Assembly (NCBI GenBank): GCA_023418505.1
Contig: JAEZZR010000008.1
Location: 8,102 to 72,101, forward strand
Direction of reading: 5' to 3'
Length of the DNA stretch: 64,000 nucleotides
Source: Actinomycetes bacterium
GTDB taxonomy: Bacteria > Actinomycetota > Actinomycetes > Mycobacteriales > Mycobacteriaceae
The notes under the pieces were generated by a model. That model made no database searches, was not told where the DNA came from, and was given only the letters and a program-made list of their open reading frames with translations. Shown piece after piece: positions 54,599 to 63,590 of the stretch (position 1 is its first letter; each line of letters starts with the position of its first letter). Made by a program: the position numbers and the translations under genes.

Positions 54599-55325
54599 TA
54601 GCTACCGCCAAAGCTTCTTCCAAAGTGAAGCGTCCGGCGTACAGTGCTTTGCCCATAATCGCCGAATCCACACCGGAATCCACCAGGGCGGCAATCGCGC
54701 GCACGTCATCAAGCGAGGAAATCCCACCCGAGGCAACAATTGGGGCATCCGTGGCTTCTGCTACGTCGCGAAGCAAATCCACGTTCGGCCCCTGCAAGGT
54801 GCCGTCTTTGCTCACGTCGGTGACCACAAACCGCGACGCACCCTGCGCATCGAGGCGCTCGAGCACCTCCCACAGATCACCGCCGTCAGTGACCCACCCG
54901 CGACCGCGCAAGCGCCACTGTCCATCAATATTGCGCACGTCCAGGCCGATAGCCACCCGATCGCCGAACTCGCTGATGATCTTCTCGCACCACTTCGGAT
55001 TCTCCAGGGCGGCCGTGCCAATATTCACGCGCGCACACCCGGTATCTAGCGCCGCACGCAGCGACTGGTCATCACGAATACCACCAGAGAGCTCCACCTT
55101 GCAGTCGAGCTTGCCGACGACGTCGCGCAACAGCTCGTAATTCGAACCCCTACCAAATGCCGCATCCAGATCCACCAGGTGAATCCATTCCGCACCCGCC
55201 TGCTGCCAATTCAACGCAGCATCAACCGGAGCGCCATAGCTGGTCTCGGAACCAGCCACGCCCTGAACCAGGCGCACAGCCTGACCATCTGCAACGTCAA
55301 CTGCTGGGAGCAAAGTCAAAGCCAT
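54588..55325 (-). CDS. hisA: ProFAR isomerase HisA, probably bifunctional PriA
   Basis: TIM-barrel isomerase of histidine synthesis. 245 residues from ATG 55325, chosen because AGGTGG lies 7 nt upstream; a GTG four codons earlier overlaps that site. Catalytic Asp in LLPAVDVADGQAVRL and the second in VTDVSKDGTLQGPN. The loop RLRGRGWVTDGGDLW matches PriA of mycobacteria and Streptomyces, which also does the TrpF reaction. No trpF is present in the trp genes of this cluster, so a dual role is likely. Overlaps impA by 11 bp. Confidence 0.93.
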   Translation of the reverse strand: MALTLLPAVDVADGQAVRLVQGVAGSETSYGAPVDAALNWQQAGAEWIHLVDLDAAFGRGSNYELLRDVVGKLDCKVELSGGIRDDQSLRAALDTGCARVNIGTAALENPKWCEKIISEFGDRVAIGLDVRNIDGQWRLRGRGWVTDGGDLWEVLERLDAQGASRFVVTDVSKDGTLQGPNVDLLRDVAEATDAPIVASGGISSLDDVRAIAALVDSGVDSAIMGKALYAGRFTLEEALAVANGN

Positions 55326-55363
55326 AGGAAGTACCACCTTTTAAGTGTCTAAGAGAGTGTGAT

Positions 55364-56029
55364 TTACAGGGTATTGATCCAGTTTTTCAGCAACCGCAAG
55401 CCAGCGTCGCCAGATTTTTCTGGGTGGAATTGCGTTGCCCATAGCGGACCGTTTTCCATCGCAGAGATAAACCGATCACCGCCATATTCGGTCCACGTGA
55501 TCTTGGGCGGAATGAAGGCATCTTCATCCAATTCGCTGCTATGAACTGCATAGGAGTGCACGAAATAGAAATGTTGATCGTGCAGGCCAGCGAACATCTG
55601 CGAATCTTCAGGTGCCTCCACCGTGTTCCACCCCATATGCGGCAAGATATCTGCTTGCAGCTGGTTCACGGTGCCTGGCCACTGGCCACAACCGCGAGTG
55701 CCTACGAGTTGTTCTTCGTCATCCGGATGAATCCCATCGGCGAATTCTAAGCCTCGATCAAAGAGGATCTGCATACCGACACAGATGCCCATCACTGGGC
55801 GTCCCCCAGCCAGACGCGAACCAATCAAACGTGGCCCTTGTACTGCATGAAGCCCATCCATACACGCGGCAAATGCACCGACGCCTGGCACCAATAGCCC
55901 GGAGGCTTCCATCGCTACCTTCGGATCGGAGGTAACAATGGCGTTTGCTCCGGCTGCTTCTACTGCTCGTTGCGCAGAGCGCAAGTTTCCACTGCCATAA
56001 TCCAGCAGCGCGACGGTAGGGCTATTCAT
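55364..56029 (-). CDS. hisH: Imidazole glycerol phosphate synthase glutaminase subunit
   Basis: Class I glutamine amidotransferase feeding ammonia to HisF. 221 residues. Nucleophile Cys in GICVGMQILFD, oxyanion GSGNLRS, and His/Glu in ATQFHPEKSG. 38 nt before hisA and 11 nt after the MFS gene. Confidence 0.97.
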   Translation of the reverse strand: MNSPTVALLDYGSGNLRSAQRAVEAAGANAIVTSDPKVAMEASGLLVPGVGAFAACMDGLHAVQGPRLIGSRLAGGRPVMGICVGMQILFDRGLEFADGIHPDDEEQLVGTRGCGQWPGTVNQLQADILPHMGWNTVEAPEDSQMFAGLHDQHFYFVHSYAVHSSELDEDAFIPPKITWTEYGGDRFISAMENGPLWATQFHPEKSGDAGLRLLKNWINTL

Positions 56030-56040
56030 AGGATCGAAGT

Positions 56041-57510
56041 TTAACCTACCGAATCTTGATCCCGCCGAGGGCGCCCGGACTGATTCTTCTCTGCTCGCCC
56101 CGGCAGGATACGCTTCACCACTTTCGCTGCGGTAGCCACTGGCCGGGAACTAGTAGCCACGAAAGTAATCCGGCGCAGCGTAGCGCGGGTGTTCTGATAT
56201 TCCGATACACGGTGGCGGCCCACAATCTGATCCAACAAGGCCACACTAAAGCCAAAAATCACCAGCACCGCACCAAGGCCAAAGACCATCGGATACTGCT
56301 GTGCCACCAGTCCAGCGGCAGCACCTAAGACAAAGGAGCCACTGCCGGTGCCAGAGTCGAATGCCATATTCCAATAGGCAGATGCTTCGGCATTGCGCTC
56401 GCGGGGCAAGCGGGCAAACATCTGTAGCAGCGCTTCATTTTGCACCACGCCAAATCCCATACCGAATAGCACTGCCGCAGCCAGGATCAGCCACGAAGAC
56501 CACCCCATCACGGTCACCAACGCCACCAAAGCCAAGCCCAATGCACCAGAAAATAGCGCTGGCACAATCAACGTTCCGGCCACGCCCTTGCGATCCGAAT
56601 AGACGCCAGCGCAGTAGCGCGACACCATCTGAGCGCCACCCAGTGCCGATAACGCAATGCCACCTACAATCGCACCGGATACTGGATCGGTGTCGCGTGC
56701 TGCTGGCGCCAAGAAGGTGGATACCCCACCAAAGCCCATCGCAATTGTGGAAATTGAAATAGCTGGCACGGCAATCAACTTCCAAGTAGCTACCGCAGCC
56801 ACCGGACTTTCGGGGCGAATCTCCGCCGGCGTAAGCGCTGGCTCCGCACCAGCAAATTTCGCCTGCTTGCGTGCCTTAGCTTTCTTCGCTTTCGCCTTCG
56901 CTGGTGCCTTAATGCGTGGGATCAGCAGTGCCATCACAGAACCAACTACCGAAATGGCAGTACCTAGCCAATACACCACGTGATAGTTATCGGTTTGCGC
57001 CACGATAAACAGACCCAAAGGCAAAAATACCAACTGTGAAAGGCCTACTACCAGCCCCAACATGCCCGTGGCTTTGCCCAAGAACTTCATGGGCACCAGC
57101 ACTGCGATCAAAGCAGATTCGGCAACCGTAAGCGCTCCAAATCCCATGCCACGCAAGATCGCTGAAGGCAGTACCACCCACGCTTCAGTGCCGAAGAGAT
57201 GGATCAGCGTGGGCAAGGCCAAGAACAACCCAGAGATAAACATCGTTGGCCCATAGCCGATACGCCGCAGCAACATCGGCGTCTGAGTTTGCGTAAGCAC
57301 CGTCGCAGCCATAAACACACCGGTATAAGCACCGGCCAGCGACGTGGATCCTCCCCCATCCATGATCGCCTGCGGGATAACGGGCAGCAGGATCGACCAA
57401 CCACCGAACGCAGCTAACACTGCGATCAAGGTGGGTTTCACACCAGGTGCTTGCCACATACTTTCCAGTTGGTCTAACCGGCTGGCATCGTACACCTGGT
57501 TTTTTGTCAC
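56041..57510 (-). CDS. MFS transporter in the histidine cluster
   Basis: 489 residues from GTG 57510, which has GGAG 8 nt upstream and overlaps the stop of the small membrane protein by 4 bp (GTGA). Twelve predicted helices, with a very basic Lys/Ala loop (APAKAKAKKAKARKQAK) between the two halves and a basic tail. The gene stands between hisB and hisH in related corynebacteria. The substrate is unknown; histidine or an intermediate export is only a guess. Confidence 0.82.
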   Translation of the reverse strand: MTKNQVYDASRLDQLESMWQAPGVKPTLIAVLAAFGGWSILLPVIPQAIMDGGGSTSLAGAYTGVFMAATVLTQTQTPMLLRRIGYGPTMFISGLFLALPTLIHLFGTEAWVVLPSAILRGMGFGALTVAESALIAVLVPMKFLGKATGMLGLVVGLSQLVFLPLGLFIVAQTDNYHVVYWLGTAISVVGSVMALLIPRIKAPAKAKAKKAKARKQAKFAGAEPALTPAEIRPESPVAAVATWKLIAVPAISISTIAMGFGGVSTFLAPAARDTDPVSGAIVGGIALSALGGAQMVSRYCAGVYSDRKGVAGTLIVPALFSGALGLALVALVTVMGWSSWLILAAAVLFGMGFGVVQNEALLQMFARLPRERNAEASAYWNMAFDSGTGSGSFVLGAAAGLVAQQYPMVFGLGAVLVIFGFSVALLDQIVGRHRVSEYQNTRATLRRITFVATSSRPVATAAKVVKRILPGRAEKNQSGRPRRDQDSVG

Positions 57511-57671
57511 TCCATCGCTCCTATCAACCACATCACAGCCCCGGCAGTGGCGATCACTGCCAGCAGGCCTAACACTATCGTCCACAGACGCGAGCCTGCC
57601 GAATAGGCGGAATACGTACCTCCTACTAGCAGACCGGCCATGATAAATAGTAAATAGACGGTCATTTCCAT
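57507..57671 (-). CDS. Small membrane protein coupled to the MFS gene
   Basis: 54 residues (MEMTVYLLFIMAGLL...), two predicted membrane helices. The start at 57671 follows hisB by 4 nt; an upstream in-frame start would overlap hisB. The stop overlaps the MFS start by 4 bp, so the two are translated together and may work together. Unknown function. Confidence 0.65.
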   Translation of the reverse strand: MEMTVYLLFIMAGLLVGGTYSAYSAGSRLWTIVLGLLAVIATAGAVMWLIGAME

Positions 57672-57675
57672 CGCG

Positions 57676-58305
57676 TTATAGGGTTCCCTTCGTCGAAGGC
57701 ACGCCCACAACCCGTGGGTCTGGCTCTACCGCCGCCCGCAACGCCCGCGCCACGGCCTTGTATTCTGCTTCCGTAATGTGGTGCGGATCCCGGCCGTACA
57801 GCGTGCGCACGTGCAACGCGATACGTGCGTTCAGCGAGAAGCTTTCAAAGAAGTGCTCGTTAATCACCGTTGCGTAATGGCCGCCGATGATGGTGGTCAT
57901 CATGTGCTCTGGCTCGCCAGTAGCTACAAAGTATGGACGCCCAGAGACATCCACCACCGCATGCGCCAATGCCTCATCCATTGGGATATAGCAATCACCG
58001 AAGCGCCGAATACCGGACTTATCCCCGAGCGCCTGCGCAAAAGCTTGCCCCAGCACAATGCCCGTATCTTCCACCGTGTGGTGCGCATCAATTTCCGTAT
58101 CGCCTTGCGCATGTACGGTCAGATCGAAGCTGCCGTGGCTGCCAAAAGCCGTCAACATATGATCGAAAAACGGCAGGCCAGTTGCAATATCCACCACACC
58201 GCTACCATCTAAATTCACGCGCACGCGAATATCTGACTCGCGGGTAGTACGCGTGACCTCGCCAATACGCTGCTTGCTAGCACCAGGAACATGCGTTGTG
58301 CTCAT
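57676..58305 (-). CDS. hisB: Imidazoleglycerol-phosphate dehydratase
   Basis: Dehydrates imidazole glycerol phosphate. 209 residues, monofunctional form. FFDHMLTAFGSHGSFD and DAHHTVEDTGIVLGQA supply the metal-binding histidines; a second copy HHITEAEYKAVARAL is near the C-terminus. ATG after AAGGAGAGCAGCCG, the best ribosome site of the cluster. 97 nt after hisC. Confidence 0.97.
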   Translation of the reverse strand: MSTTHVPGASKQRIGEVTRTTRESDIRVRVNLDGSGVVDIATGLPFFDHMLTAFGSHGSFDLTVHAQGDTEIDAHHTVEDTGIVLGQAFAQALGDKSGIRRFGDCYIPMDEALAHAVVDVSGRPYFVATGEPEHMMTTIIGGHYATVINEHFFESFSLNARIALHVRTLYGRDPHHITEAEYKAVARALRAAVEPDPRVVGVPSTKGTL

Positions 58306-58324
58306 CGGCTGCTCTCCTTATATA

Positions 58325-58354
58325 TTTCGGATCTTTTCGGATTTATCCGGATTA
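58325..58354. repeat. 10-bp tandem repeat ahead of hisB
   Basis: Three imperfect units in exact 10-bp phase: TTTCGGATCT, TTTCGGATTT, ATCCGGATTA. It lies 20-50 bp before the hisB start, in the hisC-hisB gap, with a matching CCGGGTAATCC just beyond that could pair with it. Confidence 0.5.
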
Positions 58355-58402
58355 TTCAGCTTTTTCCGGGTAATCCTATTTTCGCAATTAAATTCGTCGC
58401 TG

Positions 58403-59512
58403 CTAGCTGCCAATAATTTCCGCTGCAGCGTTTAAGAATGCATCGTTTTCTTCCGGCAGGCCGATCGTCACACGCAAGAACCCAGGCACGCCCACATCGC
58501 GGATCAGTACTCCCCGCTCCAAGAATTGCTGCCAGGCTGCAGCTGAATCGGCAAACTTGCCAAAGAATAGGAAGTTGCTTTGCGACGGGATTACCTCGAA
58601 GCCCAGCTCAATCAGACTGTCTTCCACGCGCTGGCGCTGCTTCTTCAGCTCTGCCACGGTAGCCAACGTGTCTTCACTATGCGCCAAAGCTGCCAATGCC
58701 GATACCTGCGACAACGTAGCCAAGTGATATGGCAAGCGCACCAACATCACAGCTTCCACGAACGACGGGTGCGCCACAAAGTAACCCAAGCGACCACCAG
58801 CAAAGTCGAAGGCCTTGCTCATCGTACGGCTAACTACGAGCTTGGTCGGGTGCTTCTCCAATAGGGAAACTGCAGACGGTTCATCAGAGAACTCCGCATA
58901 CGCTTCATCCACGATCAGGATGCCCGGCACTACCTCCAGCAGTTTTTCCAGATCCGCCAGCGTAGTCACATTGCCCGTGGGGTTATTCGGGGTGGTAACA
59001 AACACGACTGCTGGCTGGTGCTCGGCGATAGCTTCCCCCGCGGCGTCGAGGTCGATTTCAAAGGTCTGTGGATCGCGCGGCAGGGCGACAAATTCTGTCT
59101 GAGTCGAGGCCGACAAAATCGGATGCATCGAGTAGCTCGGCGTAAAGCCAAGCGCTTTCCGGCCAGGTCCGGCAAAGGCTTGCAATAACTGCTGCAACAC
59201 CTCGTTCGAACCATTGGCAGCCCACACTTGTTCCGCAGTAACCGCTACCCCAGTCTGGCTGCTGATATAGCGTGCCAATGCTTCACGCAATGCCACATGA
59301 TCGCGGTCTGGATAACGGTTCAAGGTGGTTGCAGCAGCAGAGACGTCGTCAAGCAACTGCTGCACTAACGTGTCCGACGGCGGGTACGGATTTTCATTCG
59401 TGTTCAACCGTACTGGCACCTCGAGCTGAGGTGCGCCGTATGCGGACTTGCCTTGTAACTCAGGTCGCAATGGCAAATCCTGCAATGTAATGGAATGAGC
59501 AGACCCAGTCAC
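58403..59512 (-). CDS. hisC: Histidinol-phosphate aminotransferase
   Basis: PLP transaminase of histidine synthesis. 369 residues. NTNENPYPPSD (substrate region), TPNNPTGN, VDEAYAEFSD, and the PLP lysine in SRTMSKAFDFAGGRLGY. Start GTG 59512, 6 nt after AGGAG. Separated from hisD by 128 nt containing GAATAA repeats. Confidence 0.96.
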   Translation of the reverse strand: MTGSAHSITLQDLPLRPELQGKSAYGAPQLEVPVRLNTNENPYPPSDTLVQQLLDDVSAAATTLNRYPDRDHVALREALARYISSQTGVAVTAEQVWAANGSNEVLQQLLQAFAGPGRKALGFTPSYSMHPILSASTQTEFVALPRDPQTFEIDLDAAGEAIAEHQPAVVFVTTPNNPTGNVTTLADLEKLLEVVPGILIVDEAYAEFSDEPSAVSLLEKHPTKLVVSRTMSKAFDFAGGRLGYFVAHPSFVEAVMLVRLPYHLATLSQVSALAALAHSEDTLATVAELKKQRQRVEDSLIELGFEVIPSQSNFLFFGKFADSAAAWQQFLERGVLIRDVGVPGFLRVTIGLPEENDAFLNAAAEIIGS

Positions 59513-59540
59513 AATGATCTCCTTGATCGGCTAACAATGA

Positions 59541-59571
59541 GAATAAGAAGAATAAAAAGAATAAGAATAAG
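59541..59571. repeat. GAATAA repeats between hisD and hisC
   Basis: GAATAA occurs four times (59541, 59550, 59559, 59565) in an A-rich stretch, which is TTATTC in the transcript ahead of hisC. Composition is far more A/T-rich than the surroundings. A GC-rich inverted segment (CCCGCGC/GGCGCGAG) lies just downstream at about 59583-59601. Confidence 0.5.
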
Positions 59572-59640
59572 TATTAAATTTAGCCCGCGCACTAGGCGCG
59601 AGCACCCGGTTTTAATATTGGCCGCTATTGCAAGCGCGCA

Positions 59641-60951
59641 TTACTGGAACCGCGCCTGAATCGCTTCCCCATGAGCAGGCAGCATTTCGGCATCAGCCAA
59701 TGTGACCACGTCGCCAGCTACCTGCTTTAATGCCTCACGCGAGTAATTCACCACGTGTACGGACTTCAGGAAGGTGTGCGTAGACAGCCCAGATGCGAAA
59801 CGTGCCGAACCCGAGGTAGGCAGCACGTGATTCGAACCCGCACAGTAATCACCCAGTGGCACCGGCGAATAATTGCCTACGAAAATTGCCCCGGCGTTGG
59901 TGATCTGGGCGGCAACGTTTTCGGCGTTTTCGGTGTGGATCTCTAGGTGCTCGGCAGCATAGGCGTTGGCAACGGCAATAGCTTTATCGAGATCATCGAC
60001 AAGAACCACACCAGATTGTTGGCCGGTCAGAGCTTGCTGTACACGCGAGGCATTAGCGGTCACGGTGTAGCGCTGCTCTACTTCGGCGATCACCTGATCC
60101 GCAAACTCGCGGGAATCAGTAATCAGAATCGACGCTGCCATCACATCGTGTTCTGCCTGGGAAATCAGATCGTAAGCCACGGCCACTGGATCAGCGGTCT
60201 GATCGGCAATGATAGCGATCTCTGTTGGACCAGCTTCAGCATCGATGCCCACCACCGAGCGCACCAACCGCTTGGCAGCAGTGACGAAGATATTGCCCGG
60301 TCCGGTAATCAGATCGACGGGCTCTACGGGATCACTACCTTCTACATCCCCATACGCCATCAGTGCCACCGCTTGCGCGCCACCAACAGCCCATACCTCA
60401 TCAACACCCAGCAACGAGCACGCAGCCAGAATCGTCGGGTGCGGCCAACCACCGAACTGCTCCTGTGGCGGCGAAGCCACCACCAACGAACGCACCCCAG
60501 CTTCTTGAGCTGGAATCACATTCATCAACACCGACGATGGATAAACCGCATTACCACCAGGAACATAGAGGCCAACGCGGTCAATCGGGATCCACCGCTC
60601 ACTCACGTGCCCGCCAGGGACGACTTCTACGTCCAGATCCTCCGGCTTCTGCGCACGATGGAATTTGCGGATGCGCTCAATCGAGCCGGCCAAAGCGGCG
60701 CGAATATCGTCGTCAAGCTCTGCTACTGCTTGGGCGATAACCTCTTCCGGAACCCGCAGCGACTCCGGTGCCACCCCGTCGAACTTCTGCGAGAACTCAT
60801 GAGCCGCAGCACTACCCCGGCGCGCCACCTCGTCAACCACCGGGGCGACGGTAGAAAGCATCGAATCAACGTCGGCTGCACCTCGGGGCAACATCCGGCG
60901 CAACTGTGCCAACGACGGGCTCTGGCCAGTCAAATCCAGGATCTGCAACAT
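59641..60951 (-). CDS. hisD: Histidinol dehydrogenase
   Basis: Zinc enzyme oxidising histidinol to histidine, the last step. 436 residues from ATG 60951 (MLQILDLTGQSPSLAQLRR); a 20-residue longer frame starts at 61011 but does not match the family. Seen: VPGGNAVYPSSVLMNVIPA, GPGNIFVTAAKRLV, GIDAEAGPTEIAIIAD and CAGSNHVLPTSGSARF. First gene of the his-trp cluster, divergent from the helical-repeat genes; the 103-bp gap must hold both promoters. Confidence 0.96.
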   Translation of the reverse strand: MLQILDLTGQSPSLAQLRRMLPRGAADVDSMLSTVAPVVDEVARRGSAAAHEFSQKFDGVAPESLRVPEEVIAQAVAELDDDIRAALAGSIERIRKFHRAQKPEDLDVEVVPGGHVSERWIPIDRVGLYVPGGNAVYPSSVLMNVIPAQEAGVRSLVVASPPQEQFGGWPHPTILAACSLLGVDEVWAVGGAQAVALMAYGDVEGSDPVEPVDLITGPGNIFVTAAKRLVRSVVGIDAEAGPTEIAIIADQTADPVAVAYDLISQAEHDVMAASILITDSREFADQVIAEVEQRYTVTANASRVQQALTGQQSGVVLVDDLDKAIAVANAYAAEHLEIHTENAENVAAQITNAGAIFVGNYSPVPLGDYCAGSNHVLPTSGSARFASGLSTHTFLKSVHVVNYSREALKQVAGDVVTLADAEMLPAHGEAIQARFQ

Positions 60952-61054
60952 AGAAAACGCTTTCTTAAAAAATTTCGGCACCTTGAGATAGGTACTTTGA
61001 AAGTTACCCATCTAGCATAGAGTGAATCTGATCCAGTACTGAAAGAGGGGTTCC

Positions 61055-61954
61055 ATGACCGACGGGCTACCGCAGCTACTAGCGCAACATAGCGGAGCAG
61101 TGTCGCGAGGAGATTTCTTAGCTGCGCGCCAGGCTGAGTCCCGGTTCGTTACGAACTACTCCACCACCCCGATCGACGTTTCCGAGCTCGACGACGCGCT
61201 ACAGGCCGAGTACTACCGCCTGCGCTATAACACCAGCCGGGATATGGGGAATTTGACGGCGGCTCATGAAGCAGCGATGGCATGGCAGGCGCTGGTAGAA
61301 CAGGTAGCTGTCGAAGGTGCTGGTCAGGCTGACACTGAAGAGGTGCCTGACGACGAAAAGAACAGCCAGCTAGGCCAACTCTGGCAAGCCCGCGCCCGCC
61401 TGGCATTGGACGAAGCTGATCGGTACGTACAGTTCAATTCGGACGAATTTCCCCCAGATGATTCCGACATTCCGCTGATCTCCCGGTTTTCGCGTCACAT
61501 CCCAGAGCTTGTCGACGTTGTGGTTGCCTACCCACAGGATTACTCCTTAATCGAAACGCTGCTGATTTTCGAACGTGCTTGTACCCGAGTGCGTCGCAAT
61601 GATCTGTCCCAGACTGCTGCCGATGTCACCCGAGAGCTAAACGCCACTACTCTGCAACACGCTTTCGACGATTGGATCGTCTGGTGCGATGCACAGTGGC
61701 TACGCAGCCAAGGCAAGTTGAAAGAAGCCGCACGCCTGGCAGCAGGACGCCTAGAGCAAGATCGTTGCTCAGACGCATTTCGCATCTACTTCTTGCGTTT
61801 CTTAGGCGAGGTCTCTGCGGCTGCTGGACAAAACGAAACCGCACACCGCATGTTCGAACGCAGCAGCGCTGCTGCCGAAGAACAAGACTTAGTGCTGGAT
61901 CAAGCGATCGCTGCTGCTTTGATCAACGAATTGCCTGTTAACGAGTCTGCTTAA
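61055..61954 (+). CDS. Helical-repeat protein of unknown function (upstream member)
   Basis: 299 residues, soluble, rich in Ala, Gln, Arg and Glu, with repeated helix pairs (GDFLAARQAESRFVTNY, GNLTAAHEAAMAWQAL, GKLKEAARLAAGRL, GQNETAHRMFERSSAAAEE) that look like degenerate tetratricopeptide repeats. AGAGGGG precedes the ATG. Not recognised. It is followed after 4 nt by a related gene, so they form an operon. Confidence 0.7.
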   Translation: MTDGLPQLLAQHSGAVSRGDFLAARQAESRFVTNYSTTPIDVSELDDALQAEYYRLRYNTSRDMGNLTAAHEAAMAWQALVEQVAVEGAGQADTEEVPDDEKNSQLGQLWQARARLALDEADRYVQFNSDEFPPDDSDIPLISRFSRHIPELVDVVVAYPQDYSLIETLLIFERACTRVRRNDLSQTAADVTRELNATTLQHAFDDWIVWCDAQWLRSQGKLKEAARLAAGRLEQDRCSDAFRIYFLRFLGEVSAAAGQNETAHRMFERSSAAAEEQDLVLDQAIAAALINELPVNESA

Positions 61955-61958
61955 GGAA

Positions 61959-63590
61959 ATGCCGGACGATTTTTCTGCGGAGCACGCCACCAGCGATACT
62001 CCATATATTCCTTGGTGGTCGGATCAGCCAGCGCCACTTGTATTGCCGAGTATTGATGTTGATCCTGATCGTGCTGAGGCTGCCTCGAATGATTTGCGTA
62101 CAGTTGCTCCGGGCGGCGCTCTCACCGAGGTAACGCTCGCCGAATTATTGACGGTCTCTCGCGACGCTGCACGCAGCCTCAACCACATTCGCAGCTGGCA
62201 AGCTGTCACCGCCTTTGCCTACTCGTGGTTTGACGTACCTGATACCTCCGAGGTTGATCGGCTTACAGTGCTAGCCGACCTTCCAGAGGCACTCCACGGC
62301 GAGTACTTCGCCTTGCAGCATGCGGTTTCCGATCAATTGGATCTCCCCAATCTGGCCGAATATTGGCTCCACCAGTGGCGCCGGTGGGGTGAGAACACCA
62401 ACCGCCACGATGTAGTGCTGCATGCCCGCGCATTTCAGGCCTTCGCCGAAGTAGACAGCCTGGTTGGAATTGATGCAGGCCGGGTAGTTACTAACGACGA
62501 TATTCCCCTACTGATCGACCTCGTGGCAGACATCCTGGCAACCACAGTCACAGAAACCACTACAGAGCCACTATCCGAAACTCGCTACCGCTATAGCTTG
62601 TCGGCGGCAGTCGCTGGCGCTGCTGCTACTCTGGCCGGTCGGCAGGATCTTAGCGAGCAGCTGGCACAGTGGTCGCGTCGTTACGCTCCTAGCCCGCATA
62701 CCCGTGATGATCAGCGGTTAATGACTGCCCAACTCGCTCGCCTGGCCGGTGATAATTCGCGTGCTGCGCGAATCGCCAATGATGTAGCTAACGCTCCTGC
62801 TGGCGATGCTGTCACCACTACGATTGAGGCTCGTGGTTTTATCGCCACGCTAAGTATGCTCGGCGATCACGATAAGGAAGCCATTCGCCAGCTCCGCGCA
62901 ATCACCGAGCTCGGGCTTGTCCACCACACCGTAATCGGGACAGCACGCCAGATGCGTAATTTCCTTGCGTTGCTGGTGGCCAATGGTCACTTTGAAGAAG
63001 CCCACCAATGGGTGCCCAAAATCGTCGCGGCAGTAAAGCCACTGCCCGACAACCCCATCACCTTGGATGTAGTGCTACTGGAAGCCCGGCTGGACTGGAT
63101 CGAAGAACGCTTCGATCGCGCTTATGAAAAGGCCATTGCCGTCGCACGAAAGTCGGCACGTACCGATGATGTAGAGCGCTCTACCGTGGCCTATGAATTA
63201 GCCATTGCGGCTGCCCCTTCGCCTGCAGCCAACGCCCTCCGTCGTAAGCTTATTACGGCTCTAGATGCAGCCCGCGATACCCAGGCGAGTTTGCAGCAAC
63301 GTGGCACCCTCGCTCGCGAATTAGCACATGACGATTTTGTGGGCGCGCTGGCAGTGCTCGACGAAGCTGCACCGTTGCTTTCAGATCCTTGGACGCGCGC
63401 CGGTTGGCACGATGATGCGGCATACGTCTATTGGGTGGCCGGTGACTTGGATGTCGCAATCGATGCCGCTCGCCAGGCTGCTGAGCTGTACCAACAATCT
63501 GCCGATCCGATGCAAGCCGCCCGCGCGTTGGTTACCGTCGTGCAGGCCTATGTCGATCAAGGGGGTGCTGTTGCAGAGTTGGGGCAGTAG
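61959..63590 (+). CDS. Helical-repeat protein truncated by IS6 element
   Basis: 543 residues as read, soluble, with TPR-like helix pairs (RYRYSLSAAVAGAAATLAG, GDNSRAARIANDVANA, GDHDKEAIRQLRAITELG, GDLDVAIDAARQAAELYQQ). Function unknown; it may bind proteins, as TPR proteins do. AAGGA lies directly before the ATG. The native sequence runs to about 63563; the final residues AVAELGQ and the TAG stop come from the left end of an inserted IS6 element, so the natural C-terminus is lost. Confidence 0.7.
   Translation: MPDDFSAEHATSDTPYIPWWSDQPAPLVLPSIDVDPDRAEAASNDLRTVAPGGALTEVTLAELLTVSRDAARSLNHIRSWQAVTAFAYSWFDVPDTSEVDRLTVLADLPEALHGEYFALQHAVSDQLDLPNLAEYWLHQWRRWGENTNRHDVVLHARAFQAFAEVDSLVGIDAGRVVTNDDIPLLIDLVADILATTVTETTTEPLSETRYRYSLSAAVAGAAATLAGRQDLSEQLAQWSRRYAPSPHTRDDQRLMTAQLARLAGDNSRAARIANDVANAPAGDAVTTTIEARGFIATLSMLGDHDKEAIRQLRAITELGLVHHTVIGTARQMRNFLALLVANGHFEEAHQWVPKIVAAVKPLPDNPITLDVVLLEARLDWIEERFDRAYEKAIAVARKSARTDDVERSTVAYELAIAAAPSPAANALRRKLITALDAARDTQASLQQRGTLARELAHDDFVGALAVLDEAAPLLSDPWTRAGWHDDAAYVYWVAGDLDVAIDAARQAAELYQQSADPMQAARALVTVVQAYVDQGGAVAELGQ

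Noticed and set aside
59947..61020. 357-codon open frame opposite hisD
   Set aside because: Shadow of hisD codon usage; His/Arg/Cys-rich composition and no start signal.
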